From NCBI RefSeq assembly GCF_047600445.1, contig NZ_JASGKT010000001.1:434001-498000 (forward strand): a stretch of 64,000 nucleotides of DNA. The letters run 5' to 3'. Every line of letters begins with the position of its first letter. The first letter of the stretch is position 1. This DNA is from Piscinibacter sp047600445 (GTDB lineage: Bacteria; Pseudomonadota; Gammaproteobacteria; Burkholderiales; Burkholderiaceae_C). The notes below the pieces were generated by a model, which searched no databases, was not told the DNA's origin, and saw only the letters and a list, made by a program, of their open reading frames with translations. A program made the translations under genes and the position numbers. Shown here one piece after another: positions 60,563-64,000 of this stretch.

Positions 60563-61054
60563 ATGGCCGATTCCAACCCTTCCGAGATCCATTGGCGCTG
60601 CAGCGCCTTCGAGCGCCTGAGCGTCGCCGAGCTGGACGCGATCTACCGCGCGCGCCAGCAGGTCTTCGTCGTCGAACAGAACTGCCCGTACCTCGACGCC
60701 GACGGCGTCGACCCGAGTTGCTGGCACCTTGCCGCGTGGCCGGCCGCGTCGACGGCATCACCCGGCGAGCCGCTGGCCTATGCGCGCCTGGTGGCGCCGG
60801 GCGTGAAGTACGCCGAGGCCTCGATCGGGCGCGTGATCACCAGCGCGGCCGCGCGCGGCACCGGGCTGGGCCGCGAACTGGTGCGCCGCGCGGTGGCCGA
60901 GGCCGAGGCGCTGTTCCCCGGCGGCGGCCTGCGCATCTCCGCGCAGGCGCACCTCGCGCGCTTCTACGGCGGCTTCGGCTTCGCCAGCGTCGGCGAGGAA
61001 TACCTGGAAGACAACATCCCGCACATCGAGATGCTGCGGCCGCCGGGGCGCTAA
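60563..61054 (+). CDS. ElaA-type GNAT acetyltransferase
   Basis: 163 residues. The ElaA signature region AIYRARQQVFVVEQNCPYLDADGVD (abridged) is present, then YARLVAPGVKYAEASIGRVIT and the acetyl-CoA motif ARGTGLGRELVRRA. The short GNAT family ElaA has no assigned substrate. It overlaps the convergent DUF2892 gene by 4 nt. Confidence 0.93.
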   Translation: MADSNPSEIHWRCSAFERLSVAELDAIYRARQQVFVVEQNCPYLDADGVDPSCWHLAAWPAASTASPGEPLAYARLVAPGVKYAEASIGRVITSAAARGTGLGRELVRRAVAEAEALFPGGGLRISAQAHLARFYGGFGFASVGEEYLEDNIPHIEMLRPPGR

Positions 61055-61242
61055 CGCTTCATCGGGCAGGTGTTGATGCCGAGCATCGTGTAGGCCGGGC
61101 ACCAGCCGAGCGCTCCGGTGACCAGCGGCACGATGCCGATCCAGCCCCACATTCCCACCGTGCCGGTGGCGGCCAGGCCGATCAGCACGAGGCCGGCGAT
61201 GATGCGCAGCGCGCGGTCCAGGGTTCCTGCGTTGGTTTTCAT
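61051..61242 (-). CDS. DUF2892 membrane protein (second copy in window)
   Basis: 63 residues: a basic N-terminus (RALR), two helices (IIAGLVLIGLAATGTVGMW; IGIVPLVTGALGWCPAYTML) and a GINTCPMK end with two cysteines (Cys near 48, Cys near 59). This is a DUF2892/YgaP-membrane-domain protein, related to the copy at 46805-47029. It lies behind a Crp/Fnr regulator gene and a perfect Crp-type palindrome, which suggests regulation by that protein. Confidence 0.88.
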   Translation of the reverse strand: MKTNAGTLDRALRIIAGLVLIGLAATGTVGMWGWIGIVPLVTGALGWCPAYTMLGINTCPMKR

Positions 61243-61322
61243 GGTGTCTGCTCCTGAGATCCGGCGCTCCAGGGGATACGGGCCGGGGTAGGCGCAGTGT
61301 GCGGCGCGCCGCGGCGCCGGTC

Positions 61323-61338
61323 TGTGACCGCGGTCACA
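61323..61338. promoter_or_regulatory. Crp/Fnr-type operator (perfect 16-bp palindrome)
   Basis: TGTGACCGCGGTCACA, i.e. TGTGA-N6-TCACA, the Crp consensus half-sites in perfect symmetry. It overlaps the last codons and stop of the Crp/Fnr gene and lies about 81 bp upstream of the DUF2892 start, so it likely controls the DUF2892 gene. Confidence 0.75.
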
Positions 61339-62032
61339 CAGCCGGAAGCTCGCCCGCCTCGCCAGCAGCCAGGCGGCGCAGCGCCGCGGCGTCCTTCAGC
61401 TCGATGCGCTCGCGGCCCAGCGCCAACCAGCCGGCGCGCTCGAAGCGGCGCAGCAGCCGCGTCACCATCTCGCGCACCGTGCCCAGCTCGTCGGCCAGCG
61501 CCTGGTGGCTGGTTTGCAGCACCTCGCCGTGGCCGAGCAGCGCGGCGGCCAGGCGCCGGTCGAGGCGCTGGAAGGCCACCGCCTCGGCCAGCTCCATCAG
61601 CTCGGCGAGCCGGTCGGCGAACACGCCGAAGACGAAGCGGCGGAACGGCTCGTGCGCGCAGCAGGCGTCCAGCGCTGCCGGCGACAGCACGGCCAGCCGC
61701 GTGGGCGCGGTGGTCTGGCCGTGCGCGCTGAGCAGATGGTGGCCGAACAGGCAGGAGGCCGAGACCACGCACAGCTCGCCGGGGCCGACGCGGTACAGCT
61801 CCAGCGAGCGCCCCTGCGCCGAGCCGCGCGCGACGCGCACCTCGCCGGCCAGCAGCAACGGGAAACCCTGGCAGGGCGACTGCTCCTCGAACACCGTGGC
61901 GGCGGCGGGCACGCTCAGCCACGCCGTCTGCCGCGTCAGCACCGTGTCGTGCAGCGCGGGCGGCAGCGCGGCCAGCGCAGGGTACAGGGCATCGAGCTGC
62001 TGGATCTCGGCGGCGGACGGTGGGGTGTTCAT
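61334..62032 (-). CDS. Crp/Fnr-family transcriptional regulator
   Basis: 232 residues from ATG 62032 (an upstream ATG at 62092 has no support). A cNMP-type beta-roll runs about 30-120, then the dimer helix and a winged HTH near the C-terminus (TSHQALADELGTVREMVTRLLRRFERAGWL, abridged). FNR-type iron-sulfur cysteines are not present in the N-terminus, though Cys residues occur in SPCQGFP, ELCVVSASCLF and DACC. The ligand is unknown. It is directly upstream of a DUF2892 gene with a Crp-type palindrome between, typical of sulfide-responsive regulators such as those near YgaP-like genes. Confidence 0.85.
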   Translation of the reverse strand: MNTPPSAAEIQQLDALYPALAALPPALHDTVLTRQTAWLSVPAAATVFEEQSPCQGFPLLLAGEVRVARGSAQGRSLELYRVGPGELCVVSASCLFGHHLLSAHGQTTAPTRLAVLSPAALDACCAHEPFRRFVFGVFADRLAELMELAEAVAFQRLDRRLAAALLGHGEVLQTSHQALADELGTVREMVTRLLRRFERAGWLALGRERIELKDAAALRRLAAGEAGELPAV

Positions 62033-62123
62033 TGCGGAAGGCACGATAGCCGATCGCTCCCTACAATCTCGACCTGCTGAAAAATCAGGCAATCAGGATG
62101 ACACCCCCCAGCTCACGTCGTTC

Positions 62124-62176
62124 GCTGCCCCCCGAGGGGGCGCTCAGTGGCTTCGGAACGGCCGGGCGCCACTGAG
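62124..62176. repeat. REP-like hairpin element ending at the mnmG start codon
   Basis: CCCCCCGAGGGGG (62129-62140 region) followed by arms CTCAGTGGC (62143-62151) and GCCACTGAG (62168-62176) around a GC-rich loop TTCGGAACGGCCGGGC. It is built like the element at 11688-11737 (same order, similar loop, different arms). The last base of the right arm abuts the mnmG ATG, so no separate Shine-Dalgarno is visible. Confidence 0.6.
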
Positions 62177-64000
62177 ATGCTGTTCCCCCAGGAATTCGAC
62201 GTGATCGTCGTCGGCGGCGGCCATGCCGGCACCGAGGCGGCGCTGGCGGCCGCCCGCATGGGCGCGGCCACGCTGCTGCTGACGCACAACATCGAGACCC
62301 TCGGCCAGATGAGCTGCAACCCGTCGATCGGCGGCATCGGCAAGGGGCATCTGGTCAAGGAGGTCGATGCGCTGGGCGGCGCGATGGCGCTGGCCACCGA
62401 CGAGGCCGGCATCCAGTTCCGCATGCTCAACGGCTCCAAGGGCCCGGCGGTGCGGGCGACGCGCGCGCAGGCCGACCGCCTGCTCTACAAGGCCGCGATC
62501 CGCCGCCGGGTAGAGAACCAGCCGAATCTGTGGCTGTTCCAGGGCGCCTGCGACGACCTGGTCCTGCAAGGCGACCGCGTTGCCGGCGTCGTCACGCAAG
62601 TGGGCGTCCGCTTCGTGGCGCGGGCCGTGGTGCTGACGGCCGGCACCTTTCTCGACGGACGCATCCACGTCGGCCTGCAGAACCACTCGGCCGGCCGCGC
62701 CGGCGATCCGCCGGCGATTTCGCTCTCGTCCCGGCTCAAGGAACTGAAGCTGCCGCAGGGCCGGCTCAAGACCGGCACGCCGCCGCGCCTGGACGGCCGT
62801 TCGATCGACTTCACCCGCCTGACCGAGCAGCCCGGCGACGGCATGCCGGGTTCCGATGCACCCATGCCGGTGTTCAGCTTCGTCGGCGACACGGTGATGC
62901 ACCCGCGCCAGCTCCCCTGCTGGATCACCCACACCAACGAGCGCACGCACGAAATCATCCGCTCCGGCTTCGACCGCAGCCCGATGTTCACCGGCGTGAT
63001 CGAAGGCGTGGGCCCACGCTACTGCCCGAGCATCGAAGACAAGATCAACCGCTTCGCCGACAAGACGAGCCACCAGATCTTCCTCGAACCCGAGGGGCTG
63101 ACGACGCACGAGTTCTATCCGAACGGCATCTCGACCTCGCTGCCCTTCGACGTCCAGATCGCCGCGGTGCGCTCGATGGACGGGCTGGAGAACGCGCACA
63201 TCCTGCGCCCCGGGTATGCGATCGAGTACGACTACTTCGACCCGCGCGAGCTGACAGCGAGCTTCGAGACGCGCGCGATCGGCGGGCTGTTCTTCGCCGG
63301 CCAGATCAACGGCACCACCGGCTACGAAGAGGCGGCGGCGCAAGGCCTGTTCGCCGGCCTGAACGCGGCGCTGCAAGTGCGCGGCGAGCCGGCCTGGCTG
63401 CCGCGGCGCGACCAGGCCTACCTCGGCGTGCTGGTCGACGACCTGATCACCAAGGGCGTGACCGAGCCCTACCGCATGTTCACCAGCCGCGCCGAGTTCC
63501 GGCTGCAACTGCGCGAGGACAACGCCGACCTGCGCCTGACCGATGAAGGCCGGCGCCTGGGCCTGGTGGACGATGCGCGCTGGGCGGCGTTCAGCCGCAA
63601 GCGCGACGCGCTGGCGCGCGAGAGCGAGAAGCTGAAATCGACCTGGGTGCACCCCGGGCTGGTGACGGCGGCCGACGCCGAACGGCTGATCGGCAAGGCG
63701 CTGGAGCACGAATACAGCCTGGCTGAACTGCTGCGCCGGCCCGGCGTGGCCTTCGATCAAGTGGCGGAACTGGCCGCGATCACCAAGCCCGAAGCCGGCG
63801 TTTCACGTGAAACGCTGCGCGCCGAGCTGGGCGAGCGCCTGGCCGACGCGGTGATCGAGCAGGTGCAGATCGCCATCAAATACGCCGGCTACATCGACAA
63901 GCAGAACGAAGAGGTCGAGCGCGCCGCGGCCTACGAGAACCTGAAGCTGCCCGCCGAGCTGGACTATGCGCAGGTGACCGCCCTGTCCTTCGAGGTGCGC
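62177..64000 (+). CDS. mnmG: tRNA uridine-5-carboxymethylaminomethyl modification enzyme MnmG (3' end off window)
   Basis: The first 608 codons of a protein usually of about 630-650 residues, starting MLFPQEFDVIVVGGGHAGTEAALAAARMG (abridged), the exact family start with the FAD-binding VVGGGHAGTEAA. The SCNPSIGGIGKGHLVKEVDALGG (abridged) and GLKTGTPPRLDGRSID region are present. It forms cmnm5-U34 in tRNAs with MnmE. In this window it is about 43 kb from dnaA; the expected rsmG, parA and parB are outside. A parS-like palindrome lies inside it at 63800-63813. Confidence 0.96.
   Translation, partial: MLFPQEFDVIVVGGGHAGTEAALAAARMGAATLLLTHNIETLGQMSCNPSIGGIGKGHLVKEVDALGGAMALATDEAGIQFRMLNGSKGPAVRATRAQADRLLYKAAIRRRVENQPNLWLFQGACDDLVLQGDRVAGVVTQVGVRFVARAVVLTAGTFLDGRIHVGLQNHSAGRAGDPPAISLSSRLKELKLPQGRLKTGTPPRLDGRSIDFTRLTEQPGDGMPGSDAPMPVFSFVGDTVMHPRQLPCWITHTNERTHEIIRSGFDRSPMFTGVIEGVGPRYCPSIEDKINRFADKTSHQIFLEPEGLTTHEFYPNGISTSLPFDVQIAAVRSMDGLENAHILRPGYAIEYDYFDPRELTASFETRAIGGLFFAGQINGTTGYEEAAAQGLFAGLNAALQVRGEPAWLPRRDQAYLGVLVDDLITKGVTEPYRMFTSRAEFRLQLREDNADLRLTDEGRRLGLVDDARWAAFSRKRDALARESEKLKSTWVHPGLVTAADAERLIGKALEHEYSLAELLRRPGVAFDQVAELAAITKPEAGVSRETLRAELGERLADAVIEQVQIAIKYAGYIDKQNEEVERAAAYENLKLPAELDYAQVTALSFEVR
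63800..63813. promoter_or_regulatory. parS-like ParB binding site inside mnmG
   Basis: GTTTCACGTGAAAC is the perfect 14-bp core of the ParB site consensus (TGTTTCACGTGAAACA), with palindromic flanks CG...CG giving CGTTTCACGTGAAACG at 63799-63814. It lies in the reading frame coding VSRET. parS sites near oriC nucleate ParB spreading for chromosome segregation. Confidence 0.8.

Overview
The window is GC-rich chromosomal DNA (roughly 70% by eye) with dense, short-spaced operons and many ATGA or GTGA start/stop overlaps. The replication block (rpmH-rnpA-yidD-yidC-mnmE facing away from dnaA-dnaN-gyrB), the RnpA insertion and the overall protein style point to a betaproteobacterium of the order Burkholderiales, probably in the Rubrivivax/Leptothrix/Methylibium neighbourhood. 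The genus is an inference.

Layout. 1-7.2 kb, minus strand: an HDOD protein (runs off the left edge), a TauE/SafE-type permease, an alpha/beta hydrolase, then an operon MarC -> GMC oxidoreductase -> PAS-GGDEF-EAL protein. 7.4-7.9 kb: a glycine-rich RRM RNA-binding protein with a terminator. 7.9-12.3 kb, minus: kdsC-lptC-SDR-DUF5916 cell-envelope operon. 12.4-14.9 kb: a CPA2 cation/proton antiporter facing a small cyclic-nucleotide-domain protein. 15-25 kb: the origin region, with the candidate oriC between rpmH and dnaA. 24.9-25.95 kb: a TfoX-like gene and a GNAT gene of lower GC; the GNAT gene is a complete integron gene cassette with an attC site. 26-31.5 kb: nadC, gloA and small metabolic, SET-domain and hypothetical genes. 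31.5-39.4 kb, minus: tetR -> nodT-type outer membrane factor -> adaptor -> RND pump -> sugar-kinase-like/P-loop fusion. 39.5-41.7 kb: an HNH-like unknown protein divergent from a WYL regulator, with shared palindromes. 41.8-45 kb: an orphan solute-binding protein and a large lipoprotein whose Shine-Dalgarno lies in a hairpin. 45-51.3 kb, minus: an RND efflux operon with DUF2892, a TDT/SLAC1 permease and a CsoR-family regulator, driven by a promoter that has a CsoR-like operator in its spacer. 51.4-61 kb, mostly plus: an MmcB-like nuclease fold, a DMT exporter, a thioredoxin lipoprotein, GST, pirin, glutaredoxin, TAP-type hydrolase, a NatAB-like ABC exporter and an ElaA-type GNAT. 61-64 kb: DUF2892 and a Crp/Fnr regulator, then mnmG, which carries a parS-like site and runs off the right edge.

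How it works together. Two RND pumps with their own regulators (TetR; CsoR family), the DUF2892 and Crp/Fnr pair, and the GST, thioredoxin and glutaredoxin genes suggest handling of toxic small molecules and reactive sulfur or thiols. The replication core is standard. mnmG (normally followed by rsmG-parA-parB) sits about 43 kb from dnaA, and its parS-like site suggests the segregation locus lies just beyond the right edge.

The items most worth following are the solitary integron cassette beside gyrB, the non-canonical CsoR-family regulator with its RND/TDT/DUF2892 operon, the WYL/HNH-like pair, and two structurally related hairpin elements ahead of lptC and mnmG.
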